Shown here: positions 9,599-20,553 of the stretch, one piece after another
How the letters are laid out: each line of letters starts with the position of its first letter
Numbering within the stretch: the first letter of the stretch is position 1
From: JBCCBV01 sp039033855
GTDB taxonomy: Bacteria > Planctomycetota > Phycisphaerae > Phycisphaerales > Phycisphaeraceae
DNA length: 26,525 bases
Reading direction: 5' to 3'
Assembly: GCA_039033855.1 (NCBI GenBank)
Contig: JBCCBV010000030.1
Coordinates: forward strand, 1-26,525
Made by a program: the position numbers and the translations under genes
The notes under the pieces: generated by a model
What the model was told of the DNA's origin: nothing
Databases searched by the model: none
Seen by the model: the letters and a program-made list of their open reading frames with translations, nothing else

Positions 9599-9620
9599 CC
9601 CCAACAACTATATGTTGGGG
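9599..9620. promoter_or_regulatory. Inverted repeat with NrdR-box-like core upstream of nrdAB
   Basis: An exact 8-bp inverted repeat (ccccaaca / tgttgggg) encloses actata. The inner ctatatgttg (9608-9617) matches 9 of 10 core positions of the NrdR box consensus CwAtATaTwG. NrdR represses ribonucleotide reductase genes in many bacteria, normally through two boxes about three helical turns apart. A weaker ATAT-centred site (about 9577-9592) lies 28 bp upstream, not the expected 31-32 bp. The site is also about 120 bp upstream of the best promoter-like pair, so the assignment is tentative. Confidence 0.4.
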
Positions 9621-9739
9621 TAAACAATCAAAACCGACCGCTCACAGACCCCCCAAATAAACGCCCTGGCGACCACGCATGACCCGTTTTTGTTCTATTC
9701 TGCCTGCTTGCGCTACGGTTTGCGTGGCCGACTTGGGGG

Positions 9740-9768
9740 TAGACACCGGGGCGAGGCTCGACCATAAT
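9740..9768 (+). promoter_or_regulatory. Candidate sigma-70-type promoter for nrdAB
   Basis: TAGACA (9740-9745), a 17-bp spacer and CATAAT (9763-9768) each match 5/6 of the sigma-70 consensus. This is the best such pair I see in the window. It would give an untranslated leader of about 365 nt before the nrdA ATG. Confidence 0.5.
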
Positions 9769-9832
9769 CGGTTTTTGTTTGGGTTGTGGAACTCGGCCTG
9801 CCCTCTGTCACCGAAATCGGAGGCGTCTTGAA

Positions 9833-9892
9833 ATGAAAACGCGCCTTTCCGCAACGCTCTTTTCGCCGGTGGATTCGCCCCCGGCCGTTTGA
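9833..9892 (+). CDS. Possible 19-residue leader peptide in the nrdA 5' region
   Basis: An ATG preceded by GGAGG (9819-9823, 9-nt spacing) opens a 19-codon frame, MKTRLSATLFSPVDSPPAV, that ends at TGA. It lies about 65 nt downstream of the candidate promoter. The good ribosome-binding site is the only evidence of translation. It has no residue run that suggests classical attenuation, and it could be chance. Confidence 0.25.
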   Translation: MKTRLSATLFSPVDSPPAV

Positions 9893-10139
9893 CGACCCCA
9901 GCAGGCGCCACGCAAAGCGCCCGCCCACTGGGTCCGGATCGGGGGAGAGGTCGGCCGACCGTTTCAACAGGCCGCCTGCCGAACCTGACCCACCCATCGC
10001 CTTGAGAACCCCCGCCCTCGCGGGTGAAGCTGTTTTGCGCACATGTCCGGGCCACGCCGGCCCGTAGAACCGAACCCCGGAACGGATTCCAACACGACAC
10101 CCGGGCCCCACCGGCCCCTTCCTCCCGCAAGGAACGAGC

Positions 10140-13415
<3,276 letters not shown>

Positions 13416-13420
13416 CCACC

Positions 13421-13484
13421 CCACAGAGCCACGAAGGCACAGAGCTTCCGCTGCGTTCGCCTCTGTGTCTCTAAGCCTCTGTGG
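13421..13484. repeat. 64-bp imperfect inverted repeat between nrdA and nrdB
   Basis: The two 24-nt arms (13421-13444 and 13461-13484) pair at 18 of 24 positions. Their ends, ccacagag and cacagag, are exact. The sequence belongs by appearance to the widespread ccacagaggcacagag-type dispersed repeats. In the nrdAB mRNA it would form a stem-loop 33 nt before the nrdB start, where it could shift the nrdA:nrdB ratio. Confidence 0.75.
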
Positions 13485-13517
13485 TTCCACCTCAAACAAA
13501 CCACACAGGAGACCCCC

Positions 13518-14573
13518 ATGTCTTGCTGCACCCCATCTGAATCGCAACCCTACGACCTGACCCAGCGCGTCGATCCGTCGAACAAGCGGCTGATCAACAA
13601 CAAGCGCGTCGACGTCAACCAGCTCTGCCCCATCAAGTACGACTGGGCGTGGGAGCACTACATCAACGGCTGCGCCAACCACTGGATGCCCACCGAGGTC
13701 TCGATGCAGAAAGACATCGAGCTCTGGCGTTCCGACACCCTGACCGAGGGCGAGCGCCTGGTCATCATGCGCAACCTCGGGTTCTTCTCCACCGGCGAGT
13801 CGCTGGTGGCCAACAACATCGTGCTGGCGATCTTCAAGCACGTGACCAACCCCGAGGCCCGGCAGTACCTGCTCCGCCAGGCGTTCGAGGAGGCCATCCA
13901 CACCCACACCTTCCAGTACGTGTGCGAAAGCCTGAACCTCGACCAGCGCGAGGTGTTCAACATGTACCACGAGGTCGACTCCATCCAGGGCAAAGACGAC
14001 TTCGTCATGAACCTGACCGCGGACATGATGGAAGACGGCTTCGCCACCGAAACCACCGAGGACATCCAGAAGTTCTTGAAGAACCTGGTTGGTTTCTATG
14101 TGATCATGGAGGGGATCTTCTTCTACTCCGGCTTCGTGATGATGCTGTCGTTCCACCGCCGGAACCAGATGATCGGCATCGGCGAGCAGTTCCAATACAT
14201 CATGCGCGACGAGTCGATCCACATGAACTTCGGCATCGACCTGATCAACGGCATCAAGCAGGAGAACCCCGACGCCTGGACGCCTGAGTTCCAGAACGAG
14301 CTGGCCGAGCTGATCGACCAGGCCGTGAAGTACGAGATCCAGTACGCCGCCGACTGTTTGCCCGACGGCGTGCTCGGGCTGAACGCCGAGCTGTTCGTCG
14401 AGTACGTGCAGCACATCGCCGACCGCCGGCTGGAGCGCATCGGCCTGCCCAAGCAATACGGCAGCCGGAACCCGTTCCCCTGGATGAGCGAGACCATCGA
14501 CCTGGCCAAAGAGAAGAACTTCTTCGAGACCCGCGTGACCGAGTACCAGTCGGCCGGCTCGCTGGAGTGGTAA
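13518..14573 (+). CDS. nrdB: Ribonucleotide reductase small (beta) subunit, class Ic-like (Phe at radical-Tyr site)
   Basis: This 351-residue beta subunit houses the dimetal cofactor that starts radical chemistry in NrdA. Metal ligands can be placed by spacing: Glu94 (STGESL), Glu125 and His128 (EEAIH), Glu198 (VIMEGI), Glu232 and His235 (DESIH). Four residues after His128, where class Ia enzymes have the radical Tyr, there is Phe132. The first ligand is Glu94 where class Ia has Asp. This pair equals Glu89/Phe127 of Chlamydia trachomatis R2, the type class Ic Mn(IV)/Fe(III) enzyme. With a constant offset of five residues, Trp56, Tyr227 and Tyr343 match the Chlamydia electron-transfer residues Trp51, Tyr222 and Tyr338. 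The start has AGGAG 6 nt upstream. It is downstream of nrdA. The metal content is inferred. Confidence 0.96.
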   Translation: MSCCTPSESQPYDLTQRVDPSNKRLINNKRVDVNQLCPIKYDWAWEHYINGCANHWMPTEVSMQKDIELWRSDTLTEGERLVIMRNLGFFSTGESLVANNIVLAIFKHVTNPEARQYLLRQAFEEAIHTHTFQYVCESLNLDQREVFNMYHEVDSIQGKDDFVMNLTADMMEDGFATETTEDIQKFLKNLVGFYVIMEGIFFYSGFVMMLSFHRRNQMIGIGEQFQYIMRDESIHMNFGIDLINGIKQENPDAWTPEFQNELAELIDQAVKYEIQYAADCLPDGVLGLNAELFVEYVQHIADRRLERIGLPKQYGSRNPFPWMSETIDLAKEKNFFETRVTEYQSAGSLEW

Positions 14574-14589
14574 GGCCGTGTGCGTATTC

Positions 14590-14690
14590 GCCCCGGGCTC
14601 TGCCCTGGGACCCAAGGCCCGTCGATTCGACGGCGTAGCGATTACGGCCGTGCGATCCGCATCGAAACCTCCCCGGGCAGAGCCCGGGGC
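14590..14690. repeat. Inverted repeat element with 20-bp arms
   Basis: Arms at 14590-14609 and 14671-14690 are reverse complements at 19 of 20 positions (core gccccgggctctgccc). The right arm is itself a hairpin (ccccgggc-aga-gcccgggg). The 61 bp between the arms contain another small stem (cgtcg-att-cgacg). It has the look of a small dispersed palindromic element. Confidence 0.75.
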
Positions 14691-14753
14691 TAACGCAGGC
14701 GGTGGTGACCGGCCGTCGAACCCCGCCAAACAGCCGCAACACACATCTCCTCG

Positions 14754-14790
14754 CCGCCCGTCTGCACCGCGCAGGCGGGCGGTTTTCGTT
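14754..14790 (+). terminator. Rho-independent terminator, probably of nrdAB
   Basis: An 11-bp stem (ccgcccgtctg / caggcgggcgg, with one G-U pair) and a 7-nt loop are followed at once by ttttcgtt. It lies 180 nt after the nrdB stop and is the clearest intrinsic terminator in the window. Confidence 0.75.
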
Positions 14791-14990
14791 CAATGCCGGC
14801 TCGACCAAGCACGGCGTGAATCCGCTGGCGCTCCGCCACGAAGTCTGGCGTGAGGACCGACTCGGCGGGCGGTTCCCGCACCGGGATGCCTTGTACCGCC
14901 CCGCGAACCCGGCCCGGCCGACCTGCGTATGCATCCGGTACGCCGTGGCGACGCCACGCCGATCCCCCAACACCCTCTGGAGACCCGCCG

Positions 14991-16580
14991 ATGCCCCCGA
15001 TCGCCCGCCGCTCCACCTCGACCCGAACCCTCGCCGCCGGCCTGCCGGCCGTGCTGGGGCTGTCGCTCTGCCTGGCCCCGCTGACCGCCGCAGGCCAAGA
15101 CCTCGTGGTATCGCCGCCCGACCACCACGCCGACGTACACCCCGCGGTGGGAGCGGACCGATCCGCCGACGGCGCCTCGCTGCACGGACACAACCCGCTG
15201 CTTGAGTTGAGCGACCGCTTCGCCGACGTGGCCGACCGCGTGCGCCCGAGCGTGGTGTACATCGACGTTGCGCAGAGTCGTACGGCCCAAGCGGCGCCGC
15301 GTGTCGATGAAGACGCGCTCCGCCGACTGCCGCCGCAGATGCGCGAGTTCTTCCGGCAGCAGCCCGACCGCGAGCAACGGCCGAACCTGCGGCAGCGCCG
15401 CAGTTCGGGCAGCGGCTGGGTGTGGGACGACGCGGGGCACATCATCACCAACGCCCACGTGGTGAAGAACGCCGATCGTGTGACGGTGCGCACCGCCGAT
15501 GGCCGATCCGCGCGGGCCGAGGTGCTCGGACTCGACGAATCCACCGACGTGGCCGTGCTCAAGATCGATCCCGACGGGCTCCGGCTGCAACCGGCCGAGC
15601 GCGCGGCGCAAGAGGCCCGACAGGGTCAGCTGGTCTTCGCGTTCGGCTCGCCGTTCCGCCAACAGTTCTCAATGAGCCAGGGCATCGTGTCCGGCGTCGA
15701 TCGGATGACCGGCATTCTTGGTAGCCGCGGGTTTGAGTCGTTCATCCAGACCGACGCCGCGATCAACCCGGGCAACTCGGGCGGGCCGCTGACCGACGCC
15801 GCCGGCCGGGTGCTGGGTATGAACTCGGCGATCCTGTCGCGTACCGGCGCATTCGCAGGCATCGGCTTCGCCATCCCCTTGGAAGTGCTCGAACCGGTGG
15901 TCGATCAGCTGCTCGACACCGGGCAGGTCCGCCGGGGCCAGCTGGGTATCCGCATCACCGACGAGCCGGCGCTGGTACGCAGCTTCGGCGTGACGCGGGG
16001 CGTGGTGGTCGACGACGTGCTGCCCGGCACCCCCGCCGAGCAGGCCGGGCTGGCAGTGGGCGACGTGATCGTGGCCGTCGACGGCGACGCTACCCCGTCG
16101 GTCCACGTGCTGCGGGCCAAGATCGGCTCGCTCCGGCCCGACACGCCGGTCGAGTTGACCCTGGTGCGCAGCGGCGAACGCATGAACCTGACCGCCCGCG
16201 TCGGCGCTTCGACCGAAGTCGCCAGCACGGCCGCCCCCGACGCCGCGCCTGCCGAGGCCGTTGATCGCTTAACCCGCCTTGGATTGGGTGAGGTGCAGGC
16301 CTTGGACCGCGACCTGGCCGAAGAGGCCGGCCTGGACCTCCGACGAGGCGTGCTGGTTGGCGCGGTGGAGCCGGGTTCGCCGGCGTTCTTCAGCGGGGTC
16401 CGGCCCGGCGTGGTGATCGTCAGCGTGATGGGCGAACGGGTCAACACGCCCAGACAGCTGGCCGAAGCGTTCGACGGGTACGAGACCGGCGACCCGGTCC
16501 GGCTGCGCATCGCCCGACCCGACGGGGCGCTGACCTACGTCGTGATCGAAATGCCAGAAGATTTTGAGAACGCGGAGTAA
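14991..16580 (+). CDS. HtrA/DegP-type periplasmic serine protease with two PDZ domains
   Basis: This is a predicted exported trypsin-like protease and chaperone for misfolded envelope proteins. The 529 residues begin with an Arg-rich start and hydrophobic segment ending in Ala (about 1-35), a plausible signal peptide cleaved near TAAGQ. The protease domain has the triad His156 (TNAHVV), Asp186 (STDVAVL) and Ser263 (GNSGGPL). Two PDZ domains follow, at roughly 310-400 (RRGQLGIRI, GTPAEQAGLAVGDVI) and 425-520 (LRRGVLVGAVEPGSPAFFSGVRPG). An Arg/Gln-rich insert at about 110-138 resembles the LA loop that regulates DegP. The ATG at 14991 has GGAG 8 nt upstream; an earlier in-frame start lacks both signal peptide and Shine-Dalgarno. 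The gene is monocistronic by layout and convergent with gltA across 47 bp. It could be called degP, degQ or mucD. Confidence 0.93.
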   Translation: MPPIARRSTSTRTLAAGLPAVLGLSLCLAPLTAAGQDLVVSPPDHHADVHPAVGADRSADGASLHGHNPLLELSDRFADVADRVRPSVVYIDVAQSRTAQAAPRVDEDALRRLPPQMREFFRQQPDREQRPNLRQRRSSGSGWVWDDAGHIITNAHVVKNADRVTVRTADGRSARAEVLGLDESTDVAVLKIDPDGLRLQPAERAAQEARQGQLVFAFGSPFRQQFSMSQGIVSGVDRMTGILGSRGFESFIQTDAAINPGNSGGPLTDAAGRVLGMNSAILSRTGAFAGIGFAIPLEVLEPVVDQLLDTGQVRRGQLGIRITDEPALVRSFGVTRGVVVDDVLPGTPAEQAGLAVGDVIVAVDGDATPSVHVLRAKIGSLRPDTPVELTLVRSGERMNLTARVGASTEVASTAAPDAAPAEAVDRLTRLGLGEVQALDRDLAEEAGLDLRRGVLVGAVEPGSPAFFSGVRPGVVIVSVMGERVNTPRQLAEAFDGYETGDPVRLRIARPDGALTYVVIEMPEDFENAE

Positions 16581-16627
16581 GCCGGCCGGCGGCCCGCGCT
16601 ATCGGAAGGCCATGATTCCCGGGGGGC

Positions 16628-17929
16628 TCAGCCGCGTTGGCCGATCGGCTTCACCTTGCGTTCGTTGGCGCCGGTGTACAGCTGACGGGGGCGGTAGATG
16701 CGCGACTTCTGGTCCTGCACCTCTTTCCACTGCGCGATCCAGCCGGGCATGCGCCCCATGGCGAACATGACCGTAAACATGGCCGTGGGGATGCCCATGG
16801 CCCGCATGAGGATGCCCGAGTAGAAATCGACGTTGGGGTACAGGTTCCGCGACACGAAGTAGTCGTCGTTCAAAGCGGCCTCTTCGAGTTCGCGCGCGAT
16901 CTTGAGCAGCGGGTCGTTGACGCCGAGCTTGGCCAGGACGGTGTCGGCCGAGGCCTTAAGGATCCGCGCCCGGGGGTCGTAGTTCTTGTAAACCGGGTGG
17001 CCGAAGCCGAACAGCAGGTCTTCTTTTTTCTTGACCTTTTCGAGGTAAGCGGGCACGCCGTGGCTTGAGCCGTGGATCTTCTCGAGCTGGTTCATGACCG
17101 CGACGTTGGCCCCGCCGTGCAGCGGGCCCCACAGGGCGCACACGCCCGATGCGCACGACGCGAACAGGTTCGCCCCCGACGAGCCCACCATGCGCACCGT
17201 GCTGGTCGAGCAGTTCTGCTCGTGGTCGGCGTGGAGGATGAAGATCTGGTCGAGCGCCTTGACGATGTCCGGGTCGGGGACGTGTTTTTCTCGCGGAACC
17301 GAGAACAACATGTGCAGGAAGTTCTGGCAGTACTCCTGCTTGGGGTCCGGGTACATGTGCGGGTGGCCGATGGACGTTTTGTACGCCGCCGCGGCCACGG
17401 TGGCGACCTTGGCGATCAGCATCGCGGCGACCGTCTCGAACGACTCTTCGTCGTCGATGTTCATGATCTGCGGCTGGAAGCACGAGATCGTGTTGATCAT
17501 CGACGACAGCACGGCCATCGGGTGGGCGTTGCTGGGCAACCCGTCGAACAGTCGGCGGACGCCCTCGTGAATCAAGGCGTGCTCGCGCAGCAGGCCGTCG
17601 AACCGCTCGAGCTCGCCCGCGGTCGGGAGTTCGCCTTCAATCAAGAGCAGCGCGGTTTCGATGAAGCTGCAATTCGCGCACAGGTCTTCGATCGGGTACC
17701 CGCGGTACCGCAAGACGCCGTCGTCCGGGGCGATGTAGGTGATGCCGGACGACACCGACCCGGTGTTGCGGTAGCCCGGGTCGAGGGTGATGTAGCCGGT
17801 CTGGGCCCGGAGCTTGGTGATATCGACCGAAGGCTCGCCCTCGGAGCCGATCACCACGGGCAGCTCCGCGGTCTTGCCGTCGAGCTCGAGGGTGACGGTC
17901 GCGCCGGCAGAAGTGGCCGCATCGGTCAT
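16628..17929 (-). CDS. gltA: Citrate synthase (type II, hexameric-like)
   Basis: Citrate synthase condenses acetyl-CoA and oxaloacetate at the entry of the TCA cycle. The 433-residue length matches the NADH-regulated GltA type of Gram-negative bacteria rather than the shorter 370-residue form, and an N-terminal beta-rich domain is visible (residues 10-60). Active-site residues are His271 (GPLHGGAN), His311 (GFGHPVYKNYDPR) and Asp368 (NVDFYSG). The conserved LHADHEQNCSTSTVR block is at 232-245. Pro312 replaces the Arg found in E. coli GHRVYKNYDPR. The ATG at 17929 has GGAG about 10 nt upstream. It lies 373 bp downstream of atpA in the same direction and probably has its own promoter. It is convergent with htrA. 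Confidence 0.97.
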   Translation of the reverse strand: MTDAATSAGATVTLELDGKTAELPVVIGSEGEPSVDITKLRAQTGYITLDPGYRNTGSVSSGITYIAPDDGVLRYRGYPIEDLCANCSFIETALLLIEGELPTAGELERFDGLLREHALIHEGVRRLFDGLPSNAHPMAVLSSMINTISCFQPQIMNIDDEESFETVAAMLIAKVATVAAAAYKTSIGHPHMYPDPKQEYCQNFLHMLFSVPREKHVPDPDIVKALDQIFILHADHEQNCSTSTVRMVGSSGANLFASCASGVCALWGPLHGGANVAVMNQLEKIHGSSHGVPAYLEKVKKKEDLLFGFGHPVYKNYDPRARILKASADTVLAKLGVNDPLLKIARELEEAALNDDYFVSRNLYPNVDFYSGILMRAMGIPTAMFTVMFAMGRMPGWIAQWKEVQDQKSRIYRPRQLYTGANERKVKPIGQRG

Positions 17930-18302
17930 GGGATAAGTGCTCCGCTAAGGGTCAGAATCGCCTGAAACGCAAGTGTAGTGCCATCGCCAGGCACCCGCAG
18001 CCGGCCGTCGCGGAGTTTCCAACCCCGGGCTATCCGCATGACCCGCACGGCATAAACAAGCGGCTCGAAACAACCGAGCGACGGATCGAAACCCGACAAG
18101 GTACGACCCGTCAAGGATTTGGCCGTTTGCGTAGCGGCTCGCGCAGATTAGGGCCCCATCGCCGTCGTTGAAGGCGGCTACCCGACGGATTCGCCAGGCG
18201 ACCAGCACAAGGGCTCAAGCCGAAGGGCACGGACCAAAAGAACACGGGCCGAATCGACGACCTGGCGGCTCCCCCTGCCGACGGCCCGGGCTGCAGGGCG
18301 GC
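17930..18302. other. 373-bp gap between atpA and gltA
   Basis: No gene is supported here. On the minus strand, a ccctgc/gcaggg stem lies just beyond the atpA stop but has no T tract. A TTGACG hexamer about 180 bp before gltA lacks a matching -10 at normal spacing. This is where atpG, atpD and atpC would be expected in a standard operon, and they are not here. Confidence 0.6.
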
Positions 18303-19847
18303 TTAGGCCTCGTACGTCTTCTTGAAGTCGGCGATGGCCTCTTTCAAGCGGTCGGACAGGCCGTCTTTCTTGAGGGTCTTTTTGTCGGCCAGCTCGTCGT
18401 AGATCGGCCGTTGCGGGCCGTGCATGTGCTCGACCAGCTTGGCCGCGAAGTCCTGCACCTGGTCGAGGGCCAGCGTGTCGAGGAAGCCGTTGCTGGCCGC
18501 AAAGATCTGGATGACCTGGTCGATCACGTCGAGCGGGGCGTACTGGCCCTGCTTGAGCAGTTCCACCATGCGGGCGCCGCGGTCGAGCTGCTTCTGCGTG
18601 GCCTTGTCCAGGTCGGTGCCGAGCTGGGCGAAGGCCTCGAGCTCGCGGAACGCCGCCAGGTCGAGCTTGAGCGTGCCGGCCACCTCTTTCATCGCCTTGA
18701 TCTGCGCCGACGACCCCACGCGCGACACGCTGATGCCCACGTTGATGGCCGGACGCACGCCGGCGAAGAACAGGTCGGGTTCGAGGTAGATCTGGCCGTC
18801 GGTAATCGAGATGACGTTGGTCGGGATGTAGGCCGACACGTCGCCCTCTTGCGTTTCGATGATGGGCAGCGCGGTCAGCGAGCCGCCGCCGTTTTCATCC
18901 GACAGCTTGGTGGCGCGTTCGAGCAGGCGCGAGTGGAGGTAGAACACGTCGCCGGGGTAGGCCTCGCGCCCGGGCGGGCGGCGCAGCAGCAGCGAAAGCT
19001 GCCGGTAGGCCACGGCCTGCTTGGACAGGTCGTCGTACACCACCAGGGCGTGCTTGCCCTTCCACATAAAGTGCTCGGCCATCGAGCAGCCCGAATAGGG
19101 CGCGATGTACTGCATCGGCGCCGACTCGGACGAGCCCGCGCTGATCACGGTGGTGTAGTCCATGGCGCCGTGCTCACGCAGGGCCTCAACCACGCCGGCC
19201 ACGGTCGATTCTTTTTGGCCCACGGCGATGTAGAAGCAGTACACCGGGCCGTCGCCGCCGCCCTCGTGGGTGTGCTTCTGGTTGATAATGGCGTCTACGG
19301 CCACGGCGGTCTTGCCGGTCTTGCGGTCGCCGATGATCAGCTCGCGCTGGCCACGGCCGACGGGGATCATGGCGTCGACGGCCTTTACCCCGAACTGCAA
19401 CGGCTGCTTGACCGGCTGGCGTTCGACGATGCCGGGCGCAATCAGGTCGACCTTGCGGGTGGCCTCGGCGTGGATCGGGCCCTTGCCGTCGATCGGTTCG
19501 CCCAAGGCGTTCACCACCCGGCCGAGCATGGCCTCGCCCACGGGCACGCTGAGCAGTTGCCCGGTGCTGCGGACGGTGGCGCCTTCGCGCACGCCCAGGT
19601 AGTCGCCGAAGATCACGGCGCCGATGGTGTCGCGTTCGAGGTTCATCACCTGGCCGCGGACGGTCCCGCCGTCTTGTGTTTCGAAGTCGAGCATCTCGCC
19701 GGCCATGGCCTGCGACAGCCCGTAGACGCGCGCGATGCCGTCGCCCACTTCGACCACGGAGCCGACCTGGCTGACCTCGAGCTCGGCGCCGAAACGCTCG
19801 ACCTCCTGCTTGATCACGCTGGCGATTTCATCGGTGGCGATCTTCAT
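18303..19847 (-). CDS. atpA: ATP synthase F1 subunit alpha
   Basis: The alpha subunit forms the F1 hexamer with beta and carries the non-catalytic nucleotide sites. The 514 residues are full length. They have an N-terminal beta-barrel (about 25-95, VGDGIARVYGL), the P-loop GDRKTGKT (173-180), VVYDDLSKQAVAYRQLSLLLRRPPGREAYPGD split across the nucleotide domain, and SRVGSSAQIKAMKEVAG carrying the arginine that reaches the catalytic site. Most alpha subunits have GDRQTGKT, so Lys176 replaces the usual Gln. CAGGAG lies 5 nt before the ATG. It is the last atp gene in this cluster, after atpH by 55 nt. The beta gene atpD is not in the window. Confidence 0.98.
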   Translation of the reverse strand: MKIATDEIASVIKQEVERFGAELEVSQVGSVVEVGDGIARVYGLSQAMAGEMLDFETQDGGTVRGQVMNLERDTIGAVIFGDYLGVREGATVRSTGQLLSVPVGEAMLGRVVNALGEPIDGKGPIHAEATRKVDLIAPGIVERQPVKQPLQFGVKAVDAMIPVGRGQRELIIGDRKTGKTAVAVDAIINQKHTHEGGGDGPVYCFYIAVGQKESTVAGVVEALREHGAMDYTTVISAGSSESAPMQYIAPYSGCSMAEHFMWKGKHALVVYDDLSKQAVAYRQLSLLLRRPPGREAYPGDVFYLHSRLLERATKLSDENGGGSLTALPIIETQEGDVSAYIPTNVISITDGQIYLEPDLFFAGVRPAINVGISVSRVGSSAQIKAMKEVAGTLKLDLAAFRELEAFAQLGTDLDKATQKQLDRGARMVELLKQGQYAPLDVIDQVIQIFAASNGFLDTLALDQVQDFAAKLVEHMHGPQRPIYDELADKKTLKKDGLSDRLKEAIADFKKTYEA

Positions 19848-19902
19848 GACAACTCCTGTCCTTCTCTACGGCCCGGCGTATCGGCCGGCCGTCGGTTCGG
19901 TT

Positions 19903-20493
19903 TCATTCGTGCGACGCCCCGGCGTTGCGGCCGGCCTGGGCCAGCGTCCGGCGGACCCGCGCCAGGGCCGACGCCACCGACCCGTCGATCAGTTGGTCGC
20001 CCACCCGCAAACGCACCCCGCCGAGGAGCGCCGGATCGACGCGCGACTCCAGCTGCACCGACCGGCCCCCGAGCGCCGCGCCCATGCGCGACATCAGCGA
20101 TTCGATCCGCTCGGGCGAAGGTTCGTTGGCGAACACGGCCTCGACCGTGACCTCGCCCCGGCGTTCGGCCAGCAGGTCGGTCACCGCACGGGCGATCGAC
20201 CCGAGCGCCGGCAGCCGGCGACGCCGGCCCACCACGCCCAGGAACCGCATCGTCAGCTCGCTGACCTTGCCGGTGAACACGTTGCGCACCGCGTCGAGCC
20301 GTTCCTGGTCGGACAGCGCCGGGTGCTCCAGCAGCACGCGCAGGTCGGGCTGCTGAGCGATCAATTCGGAGACCTGGGCCATCTCATCGCCGACCTCGTC
20401 GGTTTTCCCGGCCGAGTCGGCCAGGTCGACCAGCGACCGCGCATACACCCGGGCGATTTCGACCTGCTCGGGCTGGAGTTCGGTGGCGGGCAT
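19903..20493 (-). CDS. atpH: ATP synthase F1 subunit delta
   Basis: Delta (OSCP) sits on top of F1 and ties it to the peripheral b stalk. The 196-residue protein begins ARVYARSLVDLADSAGK after a short leader. It continues with the helical N-domain, the conserved FLGVVGRRRRLPALGSIARAV region near the middle and a C-domain ending in a basic Arg/Ala tail. The motif DPALLGGVRLRVGDQLIDGSV near the end is the usual delta signature. An ATG at 20493 is used; a GTG nine codons upstream in the same frame is the alternative, and neither has a clear Shine-Dalgarno. It sits between atpF (60 nt) and atpA (55 nt). Confidence 0.94.
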   Translation of the reverse strand: MPATELQPEQVEIARVYARSLVDLADSAGKTDEVGDEMAQVSELIAQQPDLRVLLEHPALSDQERLDAVRNVFTGKVSELTMRFLGVVGRRRRLPALGSIARAVTDLLAERRGEVTVEAVFANEPSPERIESLMSRMGAALGGRSVQLESRVDPALLGGVRLRVGDQLIDGSVASALARVRRTLAQAGRNAGASHE

Positions 20494-20553
20494 GGGCTTG
20501 GCTTTGGCGAAGGAACCCACCCGCGTCGGCGGGCGTTCCGCAAGGTGTTGGGG

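Larger units (their letters stand above)
9174..10139. other. 966-bp non-coding region upstream of nrdA
   Basis: No convincing protein gene fits this stretch on either strand. It includes a relatively AT-rich part (about 9490-9840) that stands out from the GC-rich surroundings. There I see an NrdR-box-like inverted repeat (9599-9620), a promoter-like pair (9740-9768) and a 19-codon leader ORF (9833-9892). A 12-bp direct repeat, ttttgcgcacat, occurs at 9523-9534 and 10033-10044. A single DnaA-box-like 9-mer (tgtggaaaa) lies at 9432-9440. The part 9174-9480 holds nothing I can name beyond the upstream region of the RNHCP gene. Confidence 0.6.
14574..14990. other. Non-coding stretch between nrdB and htrA
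   Basis: This 417-bp gap has no credible gene. It holds an inverted repeat of gccccgggctctgccc type (14590-14690) and an intrinsic terminator (14754-14790). About 200 bp of GC-rich sequence before the htrA ribosome-binding site show no promoter hexamers that I can defend. Confidence 0.6.

Noticed and set aside
9769..10100. Possible cobalamin riboswitch in the nrdA leader
   Set aside because: gccggtgg and gcccactggg fragments recall parts of the aptamer, but the B12 box and the GGGAA core are absent or scrambled. A covariance search would be needed to revive the idea.
17945..18208. Small leftward frame between atpA and gltA
   Set aside because: It has no Shine-Dalgarno, no conserved pattern and ordinary chance length for this base composition.
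18168..20150. A 660-codon rightward frame opposite atpA
   Set aside because: It is antisense to atpA, which is complete and conserved.
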